From assembly GCA_963732585.1 (NCBI GenBank), contig CAVSZY010000004.1, positions 558,001 through 622,000 on the forward strand: a DNA stretch of 64,000 bases, in the 5' to 3' direction. Within the stretch, counting starts at the first letter, position 1, and each line of letters begins with the position of its first letter. This document shows, in pieces, positions 43,420 through 50,817 of the stretch. The position numbers and the translations under genes were made by a program. Source of the DNA: WLMZ01 sp963732585. GTDB taxonomy: Bacteria > Actinomycetota > Acidimicrobiia > Acidimicrobiales > Ilumatobacteraceae. Below the pieces are notes generated by a model. It saw nothing but the letters and a program-made list of their open reading frames with translations, did no database searches and was not told the DNA's origin.

Positions 43420-44451
43420 TCATTTACCCCATTTCTCTTGTTGCCACGTTCCCCACAGGTCGTACTTTGCGACATCACCTAGGGGGCGTACGTGAGAGAC
43501 CACTAGTCGATGTCCCGTGCCCAGAGGGTTCGCTACCGGATCCAGCGCAGCGTAGTTGCCTTCCGATGCGGATCCAGTTGACACGTCGCGCTTCGGATTG
43601 ACTTTCTGGATTACGGCGGACACCTTGCCCCGACCGCAGTACAACAGGACCGAGAGGTTGCTGGATGTCTTGATGCTGTACCAGTCCGGCTGATTTGCCG
43701 CAACGCTTGCAAGATTGCCTTTCTTGAGGCTTACGGGATCGACGACGAAATATACTGTGGCTGGCTCCCCGAGCCGAACGTCGCCAGCGCAGATGTCGCC
43801 CGCGCACTCCAGCTCTGGGATGATCTCGATTTGGCGGGCATTGATGTTGTCTGGTCTATCTGCCTCCAATGAATCGAGGATTCGGCGAACCTGATCCACG
43901 TCCGCGTCTGTCGGGTCGGTTCCGAGTTCCGCGGCGATCTGACCGAGGAGTGACACTTCATCTGCTTCGCGGGTGGTTTCGACGCCGTCTGCCAGCGGCA
44001 CCGTGTTTGTAGTGATGACTTCCAAACACAATTTGACTTCATCGAAGAATCGTCGTGCGTCTGCAATGTCCGGCGCTCTGACGCGAACCTTGAAGAGCTG
44101 CTTTTTCGAGTTGGTGTACTCGCCGACCAACACCTTGTCGTCGGCCGGGTCAGGCGCGCCGATCGCAGTGAGCAGCTCCGGATTCGCAGCTTTGCAGATA
44201 TCTGGGGCCGCTACGTTTCCAAGATCATCGATGGTCATCGTCGCTGGCAGTCCGGCGAACTTGTCTGACTCAGGCGTAGGATTGTCCGCTGGCGTTTCAG
44301 CAGGTGGCTCGATAGCCGTAGTATCTCCAGTCGCAATCGAAACATCGGTCGGCGCCGATGTTGGTGTAGTTCTCTCATTGGACCCGCACGCAACGGGAGC
44401 GATCGCAAGCGCTATGAGTACGGGCCTGAGCCGAGTTGGTCGTCTCGTCAT
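43420..44451 (-). CDS. Putative lipoprotein coupled to FGE-domain gene
   Basis: A 343-residue protein with the lipoprotein signal LIALAIAPVAC (lipobox Cys near residue 22), an acidic Thr/Pro linker and a long soluble domain with several Cys (PDICKAANPE, ECAGDICAGD, LLYCGRGKV) likely paired outside the cell. No family recognised. Its ATG overlaps the stop of the FGE-domain gene upstream (four bases), so both proteins are made from one message and may act together at the membrane. Confidence 0.65.
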   Translation of the reverse strand: MTRRPTRLRPVLIALAIAPVACGSNERTTPTSAPTDVSIATGDTTAIEPPAETPADNPTPESDKFAGLPATMTIDDLGNVAAPDICKAANPELLTAIGAPDPADDKVLVGEYTNSKKQLFKVRVRAPDIADARRFFDEVKLCLEVITTNTVPLADGVETTREADEVSLLGQIAAELGTDPTDADVDQVRRILDSLEADRPDNINARQIEIIPELECAGDICAGDVRLGEPATVYFVVDPVSLKKGNLASVAANQPDWYSIKTSSNLSVLLYCGRGKVSAVIQKVNPKRDVSTGSASEGNYAALDPVANPLGTGHRLVVSHVRPLGDVAKYDLWGTWQQEKWGK

Positions 44452-45674
44452 GTGGTGGTCTCCTTGTCCGTGAGTGTCCGCGCACAGCGGAATCCAATAT
44501 CGACGTCGTCTATGTCAACTGGCACTGGTAGTGCGCTCGCCGTGGGCCCGATTTCGTCTGCTGGCATCGCATCCCACGCAGGTGTCATAAATGAACCCCC
44601 TCGAATCAGAACCAAACGGACGCCTTTGGCTGCGCGTGTCCAGGGTGTTGCGCAGTCGGCATAGTCGTTGCACAGCTCCGGCGAGGTTGATGTCCACTCG
44701 AACACGTTGCCGATGAGGTGAGACACACCATCTGGGGTCTTCCCGGCCTCGTTGTCTTCGACTGATCCGAGCCCGCCAGATCCTGGCGGTTCGCTGGTGC
44801 CAGCGTCATCGAGGGACGTGTCGGGCACGACGCTGTCTTGTGAGGATCCATTCTGGTCGTCCGTGGCAAGGAAGTGAAGGTTGGCCCGGGTTCGATCAAG
44901 TGCTTGGTCGCCCCACGGCCAGGTTGTTCCAATACCGGAACCGCGGGCGGCGAACTCCCACTCGACCGCCGTTGGAAGTCGCCGCCCAATCCATTCGCAG
45001 AAAGCGTCGGCGTCCGCCGCGGTGATCTCCACGACAGGCCAGTCCCCTTTGGTTGGATCGTTGTAGTCCTCAAGGGCACCCGGCTTTTCGCATTTCTTCG
45101 CCTTGACACACGCTGCATATTGGGCGTTGGTGACCTCGTGCAGATCGATGGCGAACGGTGTCACATCGATGGCATCGAGGTCGCTCGTCGCGGCGAGCGC
45201 GCCGCGCAGCACGATGCTCGCCGGAACCCCGTTCGCGTCGGACAAGGCAAGGCGGGCTTCCGACCCACGGGCGACACGAAGCAGCGCCTCAGCACTGTTC
45301 TCGGCGAAACCGCGATGCAGACCGGCGATGACCAAGACAATGAGTGGGATCGCGGCAGCCACGCAGATCATGCGATGCGACGGTTTCGCTTTGGTGAGTT
45401 CCCGGTAGAACACGAGAGATCCGCCGATTAACGACACCACTGGGCCAAGGAGCGGGGTCGCCGGTTGAAAGATACTGAGGAGGAGCCCCGCCAGCGCGCA
45501 GCCAACAACGACCGGCAGAGTCCAGGCCGCAGGGTCATGCCGGTCGGTGGAGTCCGCCAGCGGAGCAGGCTTCCGATTGAGGCCGTGGTCCCGGCCAGGG
45601 CTTGCCGTGTTGGCCCGCCGTCGTGCGTGTCGTCGCGTGGGTGTCGTTGGGGGTCGTATCGAGTTCTGCGTCAT
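44448..45674 (-). CDS. Membrane protein with formylglycine-generating-enzyme-like (FGE-sulfatase) domain
   Basis: A 408-residue protein from ATG 45674 (GAAGG upstream). Three helices lie at about 50-125 (TLPVVVGCALAGLLLSIF, PLLGPVVSLIGGSLVFY, AAAIPLIVLVIAGL), then an FGE-sulfatase domain: IDLHEVTNAQYAACV, PVVEITAADADAFCEWIGRR, LPTAVEWEFAARG, LIGNVFEWTSTS, GGSFM and DIGFRCARTL. True FGE needs specific active-site Cys; many domain relatives do other jobs, such as ergothioneine synthesis or binding. I see no clear catalytic Cys pair, so call it FGE-like. Coupled to the lipoprotein gene downstream. Confidence 0.85.
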   Translation of the reverse strand: MTQNSIRPPTTPTRRHARRRANTASPGRDHGLNRKPAPLADSTDRHDPAAWTLPVVVGCALAGLLLSIFQPATPLLGPVVSLIGGSLVFYRELTKAKPSHRMICVAAAIPLIVLVIAGLHRGFAENSAEALLRVARGSEARLALSDANGVPASIVLRGALAATSDLDAIDVTPFAIDLHEVTNAQYAACVKAKKCEKPGALEDYNDPTKGDWPVVEITAADADAFCEWIGRRLPTAVEWEFAARGSGIGTTWPWGDQALDRTRANLHFLATDDQNGSSQDSVVPDTSLDDAGTSEPPGSGGLGSVEDNEAGKTPDGVSHLIGNVFEWTSTSPELCNDYADCATPWTRAAKGVRLVLIRGGSFMTPAWDAMPADEIGPTASALPVPVDIDDVDIGFRCARTLTDKETTT

Positions 45675-46062
45675 CAACTCAACCTTCAATTTTCTGACGT
45701 GGTTACGGGGCACGGCGCAGCTGGCTTCGACGTTGGGCAGACATGGGGCTCAGCTTCCGATCGGGGCGAGGGGCTCTAGCCAGTTTCGACGGCGAGCACG
45801 AACAGGTCGCACATCAAGAAGGTGACGATGTCTTCACCAACAATGAGTTGATTTTCTTGATCATGGAAACTCAAATTGATTCCTCCAAGCGCTACCGCCA
45901 GATTCATCAACCGCCTGATGGTAAAGACACCCAATGATGGGTATAAATACCTATTGCAAACGAATAATTCCAACTCCTCTGACGACGACACCTGTTGTCG
46001 ACGGAGCGCTTTGCCAGTGAGGCGCGGGCCTGTCGGGGCTCGCAGCGTCGGCTGCGGTCGGG
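45675..46062. other. Intergenic region beside IS1380, possible interrupted gene
   Basis: This stretch is less GC-rich than its surroundings. On the minus strand a frame from inside the IS to 45776 ends with MNLAVALGGINLSFHDQENQ, LIVGEDIVTFLMCDLFVLAV, which looks like the end of a real protein whose upstream part was cut off by the IS at 46067. I cannot name it, and the supporting length (about 60 residues) is short. Confidence 0.3.
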
Positions 46063-46066
46063 TTAA

Positions 46067-47696
46067 CCCTGATGTTTCGGTAGGGGTTTGAGGGTGGGGG
46101 GTCCGCGTCCGCGGAAATGCCCTTCTGGTAGGGGAAACTGAGCTTGCGAAAGTTCCAGTCGTCCGTTCCAGGAAGGGCACTCCAAAGGTGAATCGTAATC
46201 TGGGTCGTCCACGGTTGAAGGTTTCGGCGGATGGTCGCGGGGTGGTCGGTCACGCTGGTGCCCGGTTGCTTGGTGATGTGGCTGACCGGTCGGGCTCGCG
46301 TCTGGGTTGTCGACAGCAATGGCACCAACGAAGCGAGCGCAATCGTGGTCATGATCGTGGTCGGGTGCTCACCGATTTGGCGGTGATGATCGCTGACGGG
46401 GGCACGACGATCACAGATTTGGCGGTGCTGCGTGATCAACCGGCGTTGTTCGGGAATGTTGCGTCGACACCGACAGCGTGGCGCACGTTGGAAGCTGTCG
46501 ACCCGGCGGCATTGGAACGGATCGCTGTCGCTCGTGCCGCAGCGCGTGCGTTTGCGTGGGCAGCCGGGCGTGGCACCCGGCGTTCTATGTGGTCGATTTC
46601 GACGCGACGTTGATTGGTTCGCACTCCGAAAAGTGTGGTGCCGCAGCGACGTATAAGAAAGGGTTCGGGTTTCATCCGCTCCTCGCGTTCTTGGACGCCA
46701 CTGGTGAAGCACTCGCCGGGATACTCCGCCCGGGCAACGCCGGGTCGAACACTGCTGGCGACCATGTCACGGTGTTGAAGATGGCGTTGGCCCAGTTACC
46801 GGTCGACCCGAAAAATGTTGAGGTTGATCGCCCGAGCCGATTCGGCCGGGTTGACCCACGGCTTCATCAACGCCTGCGTCGAGGCGGGTGTGAGGTTCAG
46901 TGTCGGCCACGATCTGACCGAACCAGTCCGTGCTGCATGTTTGAACATCCCGAAACGGTTATGGAAACAAGCGATCACCGCGGACGGCACCGACTTACGC
47001 GACGACGCTGATGATCGCCGAGATCACCCAGATAGTCGATCTGGGGCGGTGGCCGGCAGGCACGAGGATGATCGTGCGTCGCGAGGTCCCGCATCCTGGT
47101 GCACAGTTGACGTTCACCGATATCGACGGTCACCGTTTCCAGGCGTTCATCACGAACCAGACCGACCCTGACATCACGTTTTTGGAAGCGGTGCAACGTG
47201 GGCGTGGGCGTGCAGAGAAGCTGATCTGCGATCTGAAAGACACCGGCTGCATGAACCTGCCCTCAGCAGACTTCGCGATCAACCAGGCATGGTTGACGAC
47301 CGCGATGATGCGATGACCTGCTCGTGTGGTGCCAAAGACTGTGTCTCGACGGTGACCTCGCGAGGGCTGAACCGAAACGGCTCCGCTACACCCTGCTCCA
47401 CACCGCTGGGATGATCGCCCGTTCCGGGCGTCGAGACCAGACTGCGGATCGCTGCCGGGTGGCCATGGGCCGCCCATCTCGTCGACGCGTTCGATCGCTG
47501 CCACCGTCTCCGCGCTGTCACCTGACAGCCGCCCAGCCAGGCCACGAACCGTCCGACCACCAGCGACCCAACCAACCATCCGCCACGCGCCATCGCCTCG
47601 CCGCGTCCCACCACAAACCCTACCCCACAAACGGTCGCCCAACCAGCCAACCAATCTCAACGACCCCCACCAACACGGCCTACTGAAAGGATGGGG
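46067..47696 (+). mobile_element. Decayed IS1380-family insertion sequence
   Basis: The element is 1630 bp. Including the flanking TTAA, its ends are imperfect inverted repeats of 22 bases (46063-46084 and 47679-47700; 16 of 22 match, sharing TTAACCC, TTTC and GTAGG). TTAA is present at both borders (46063-46066 and 47697-47700), consistent with target duplication by IS1380/piggyBac-like transposases. The transposase gene is broken in several places, so the element is immobile unless helped. Confidence 0.85.
46188..47525 (+). pseudogene. IS1380-family transposase, multiply frameshifted
   Basis: Pieces in successive frames join to one IS1380 transposase: GHAGARLLGDVADRSG and RVLTDLAVMIADGGTTITDL from GTG 46188; then, shifted near 46570, YVVDFDATLIGSHSEKCGAA and GFHPLLAFLDATGEALAG; then from 46815 DSAGLTHGFINACVEAGVRF; from about 47011 TDIDGHRFQAFITNQTDPDI and RAEKLICDLKDTGCMNLPS; and finally KRLRYTLLHTAGMIARSGRR and AAGWPWAAHLVDAFDRCHRL to 47525. 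The DDE-region order is normal. At least five frame changes show real decay rather than isolated errors. Confidence 0.85.
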
Positions 47697-47753
47697 TTAA
47701 TTAACGATCGGGCATGGCGAGCACGGTCATGTGGGATCGGCGATGATGTCGCG

Positions 47754-47909
47754 ATGATCAACCCGGATCCGACCAACGGAGCGCAGATTCGGCGGCTGAT
47801 CGGCGTGTACGACGCTGACGGTACGTGGCGAGGTGAGCTGGCCTACTGGGTCGGCGCGTCGCGACTTGGTCTCGTCTGGCCAGCGGCAGAGCCGGGGCCG
47901 CGGCAGTGA
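47754..47909 (+). CDS. Short protein upstream of the candidate selenoprotein, possibly truncated
   Basis: 51 residues from ATG 47754: RRLIGVYDADGTWRGELAYW, then VGASRLG and an unusual Pro-rich end. The Y-x-A-D-G-x-x-x-G-E-L-x-Y pattern recalls a widespread small protein family whose members, as I remember them, continue with a Cys-containing C-terminal motif; that part is missing here. Its stop overlaps the GTG start of the peroxiredoxin-like gene (GTGA). It could be a shortened gene, perhaps from a deletion at the junction, or a genuine small leader protein. An in-frame start at 47691 lies within the IS end. Confidence 0.5.
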   Translation: MINPDPTNGAQIRRLIGVYDADGTWRGELAYWVGASRLGLVWPAAEPGPRQ

Positions 47910-48430
47910 GCGTGCGCGTCGGTGATACGTTGCCCGACGTTGAGCTCGTCGACCAGGAGGGCCGAGCGTGGCACACAGATTCGTGGCGCGGTCGGCCGCT
48001 GGTGCTGATCCTGCACCGGCACCTGGCTTGACTGCCATGCCAGGAACACGTGATCGCCGTGCGCGAGCACCTCGACCAATTCGGTGACGCCAGCATCGCC
48101 GTCGTCACCTTCGCCGACCCGCAGCGTCTCGCCGCCTACCGCGCCAATCTACGGCTCCCGTTTGACGTCCTCGCCGATCCCGACCGCACGCTGTACCAAT
48201 GCCTCGGCGTCGGACGCGGCTCAACCCGGCAGATCTGGTCAGTCGGAACATTGCGCATGTACGCCCGGCTCATCCGTCACGGGCGTCGGCTCCGCCGGCC
48301 AACCGAGGACATCCACCAACTCGGTGCCGACGCTGTCGTCGGCCGTGACGGCACCGTGCGCTACCTGTCGCTGCCTGCCACGCCGGATGCGCGGCCACCG
48401 ATCAGCGAGCTCATCGCCGCGCTCGACTGA
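47906..48430 (+). CDS. Peroxiredoxin-like thioredoxin-fold protein, candidate selenoprotein (in-frame TGA as Sec)
   Basis: From GTG 47906 to TGA 48428-48430 one frame encodes 174 residues: VGDTLPDVELVDQEGRAW, RPLVLILHRHLA, codon 42 = TGA (48029-48031), LPCQEHVIAVREHLDQF, then LPFDVLADPDRTLYQCLGVG and a normal C-terminus. The frame does not shift at the TGA. The motif reads HRHLA-TGA-LPCQEH; relatives in the AhpC/TSA Prx-like group have C-x-x-C there, so the TGA stands for the first redox Cys, giving UxxC. A hairpin lies 19 bases downstream (next entry). SelL in this fold superfamily uses Sec at this site. The alternative is a TGC-to-TGA nonsense mutation. No sel genes are in the window. Confidence 0.7.
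48050..48070 (+). promoter_or_regulatory. Candidate bacterial SECIS hairpin
   Basis: After the TGA at 48029-48031, GTG (48050-48052) pairs with CAC (48068-48070), then after an A-G mismatch TCGC (48054-48057) pairs with GCGA (48063-48066), leaving a 5-base loop CGTGC. The loop starts 27 bases after the TGA and has G as its second base, as described for bacterial SECIS elements (loop about 16-37 bases downstream, G within its first two positions). The stem is short, so this is supportive rather than decisive. Confidence 0.45.
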
Positions 48431-49155
48431 ACGGCGGTTCACAGCGCGCCGGATACACAGCGCGCCGGATGTCGACCTCGACGGCAACGAATAGCCGCGC
48501 CGGGCCCGAGCAAATTCAAAGTCTCGGTGACGAAACTTGGAATTGCAGTGCTGAAATCCAACTCGGCGATTCATTATGTAGTGGCGAGCGCGATGGCACG
48601 AAACGCGACAGCCCGACCTGTGAACGCCGCGTCGAAGGCTTCGACCTCAGCCGCACACTTACCCACTGCCACTTGCGGCAGAAGGGCCGATCGGGGCGAC
48701 AAGTTGCCCAGCGTTCGCCGCCAACGGCAACCGCGACGATGCCCTCGTGACAGTTCTTTCGACGGCGAAAGGAAGCCCACGTGACCTGCTCGCGAACGTC
48801 AACTTGGCTGACTACACCGGCCCAGGTTCGTGCGAGTTTGCCCTTGACGGGTTTACGCCGACTGGCAGTTTCTCGACACACCCGAGAAGGGCATGCTCGT
48901 CATCGACGCCACCGCAAAGGGCTCGATGACCTTCGTCGGGTCGGGTAAATCGGGCGAGAGAAGTCGACGGCCGTCATCAACTTCACCTGCGAGATGCGGG
49001 TTTGACAACGCGCTCTGCGGAGCGCTTCGAGCCACTCGTTCACCGACACGTGCTTGAGCCCGTCGAGCATGCCGCGGTATTCCCACTTGCGACGCACATG
49101 GCCACCGCTCGATCACGTCCGTGTACCCCGTCAACCCTGCGCCGGGCAGCGGACT
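48431..49155. other. 725-base region without an intact gene, probable gene remnants
   Basis: No frame gives a convincing full gene. On the plus strand WQFLDTPEKGMLVIDATAKG (about 48860-48920) looks coding, and on the minus strand YRGMLDGLKHVSVNEWLEAL and CQTRISQVKLMTAVDFSRPI (about 49080-48965) do. These short protein-like pieces in different frames suggest eroded genes between the Prx-like gene and the anti-sigma gene. I cannot assign any of them. Confidence 0.4.
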
Positions 49156-50205
49156 TCACTTGATCGCGAGGGTCGGGGCACCACACAGGTCGGGGGCGGC
49201 GCCCGGCGGCTGGGTGGCCGGGGGAGCACTGTCCATAGGGCCACTGAGCAATCGAGACCACTCGTCGGGTTGAGGAACGAGTTGCGCTGCTACCGCGACG
49301 AGGTCATCGACCGTGAGGTCGACGCCCCAGAGGCCGACGGCGACCCCGGCGTTGTCGAACAGAAGGACGGGGGACATCACACCCTCTGCGATCCATGCTG
49401 CTCGACCAGGCAGGCGACTGGTGGGTGTCAACTCGCCGGGGAGGCCGGGCGGAATCGCTGCGATGGACCCGCCGATCGACTGCCCGACGACCACAGTCCG
49501 CGTGGCGCCGTCGATATCGACGTCGAACACCAACTGGATGAGCGGGTTCGTCGCTCCAGTGTGGAAGACGGTCCAGCCGGGAGGAACGGTGAGCGTCACC
49601 TGGGAGGCGTCGACGACGATCGCGTCGAGGAGGGCAAGGTCCTCGTCGTTCCACGCAGCCTGGTCAGAGTCCGTTGGCTGCACGAGTCCGAGCACGCACT
49701 GTTGGATCCACTGGTAGTAGTTGCCGTGCTCGTCATGCTCGAGGACGACGGTTCGACCACCGATCTCGCGCCGGTCTGCCACCGCGCTGAGCACGGTCGC
49801 ACCGATTCTGCCGACCCGGACTTGGTGTTGTCGGCCCGACGGCGATTCGAGCAGCGCGATCTTCGCCCCCGACATTTCGACGACAGACGCTTCGGGAGCA
49901 CGATCCGGGTCGAAACGGCCCGGGTACAACAGTCGGTCCACGTTCGGCGCGTCTGCGGCCGGGACGACACCCGAGATGGGCGAAGCGGCGGTTGGCGACG
50001 TTTCGTGCTGCGGTCGGGACGTCACCGCCGCGATACCGCCCACACCAACTGCGATGAGCGTGGCTGCCGCTGCTACAGGCATCCACCGCCGTCGTTCCGG
50101 ATGCTCGGGGGCAACCAGAGGTACCGGCTCGAATTGCTCGGCGATCTCGTTCAACATCGAGCGGAGCTTGCTCTCGAAGTAATGGTCGATGTCATTGTCG
50201 GTCAT
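49156..50205 (-). CDS. Probable anti-sigma factor (membrane)
   Basis: A 349-residue protein: an N-terminal cytoplasmic part of about 40 residues (DHYFESKLRSMLNEIAEQFE), one membrane helix (WMPVAAAATLIAVGVGGIAA) and a large exterior domain of mixed strands. Its start overlaps the sigma-factor gene by 14 bases, the classical sigma/anti-sigma arrangement. The cytoplasmic part lacks an evident His-x3-Cys-x2-Cys zinc motif, so it is not a ZAS-type anti-sigma. Role inferred from gene order and topology. Confidence 0.7.
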   Translation of the reverse strand: MTDNDIDHYFESKLRSMLNEIAEQFEPVPLVAPEHPERRRWMPVAAAATLIAVGVGGIAAVTSRPQHETSPTAASPISGVVPAADAPNVDRLLYPGRFDPDRAPEASVVEMSGAKIALLESPSGRQHQVRVGRIGATVLSAVADRREIGGRTVVLEHDEHGNYYQWIQQCVLGLVQPTDSDQAAWNDEDLALLDAIVVDASQVTLTVPPGWTVFHTGATNPLIQLVFDVDIDGATRTVVVGQSIGGSIAAIPPGLPGELTPTSRLPGRAAWIAEGVMSPVLLFDNAGVAVGLWGVDLTVDDLVAVAAQLVPQPDEWSRLLSGPMDSAPPATQPPGAAPDLCGAPTLAIK

Positions 50206-50722
50206 GGATCGTCTCCTTCAATGTGGTGACGGCGCGGTGAAGCAGAGACTTGATGGTGCCGGTGGGCTTGCCCAACAATCGTGCGATCTCAGCGATCGAC
50301 AGATCCTCGTAGTACCGAAGCACAATCACGGCTCGCTGATCGCGGTGAAGGCGTCCGATCTCGGCCCACATCTCGTCGATCAGCGGCTCATGCCCGAGCC
50401 CATCGGTGCGCTGGAATCGCCAGGCATGGCGCCGCTCCAGGATCACCCGGCGCACGGCCGAGCGTGACAAGTTGACGATCGAGCGGCGAAGGTAGCCGTC
50501 GGGTTCGTCGAGCTCGTTCCAGCGGCGATGAACGGCGAGCAGCGCCTCCTGCGCGATCTCCGGCGCCTGCATCGGCGATCCGCAGAGCAAGTACGCAAGT
50601 CGGGCAGCCCGGTCAAACCGAGACCGAAAGAACTCGTCGAAGTCACGTTCGCCCGACGCCGACGCCGGTCCGTCTATCACAGCCACACTCCAAGGTCGCA
50701 CAACCTGTGCGAAACGTTGCAC
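50192..50722 (-). CDS. ECF RNA polymerase sigma factor (SigE-like family)
   Basis: A 176-residue sigma-70 family ECF factor. Region 2 is FDEFFRSRFDRAARLAYLLC through APEIAQEALLAVHRRWNELD; region 4 is LHRDQRAVIVLRYYEDLSIA followed by EIARLLGKPTGTIKSLLHRA. The FFRSRFDRAARLAYLLCG form is typical of actinobacterial SigE-family (SigK-distant) ECF proteins. The exact start is uncertain; a GTG or ATG about 10-15 residues in is possible. It would direct transcription of a small regulon, probably including itself and the downstream anti-sigma gene. Confidence 0.9.
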   Translation of the reverse strand: MQRFAQVVRPWSVAVIDGPASASGERDFDEFFRSRFDRAARLAYLLCGSPMQAPEIAQEALLAVHRRWNELDEPDGYLRRSIVNLSRSAVRRVILERRHAWRFQRTDGLGHEPLIDEMWAEIGRLHRDQRAVIVLRYYEDLSIAEIARLLGKPTGTIKSLLHRAVTTLKETIHDRQ

Positions 50723-50817
50723 GCGCGCCCAGAAAGATGATGGGCTCAGCGTCTTCGAGCTGTCTGGAGGCCTTGAAGCCTTGAAGCGGCCGACAATTTA
50801 CCGGCTACGATTCGCCC

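Noticed and set aside
45776..46180. Complete 134-codon gene at the left end of IS1380
   Set aside because: Its first half lies within the IS and reads as low-complexity shadow; only the end is protein-like, so at most it is a gene fragment.
48516..48881. 121-codon reverse frame after the Prx-like gene
   Set aside because: Basic, Trp/Arg-rich sequence with no start context and no resemblance to a family; overlapping plus-strand pieces look at least as coding.
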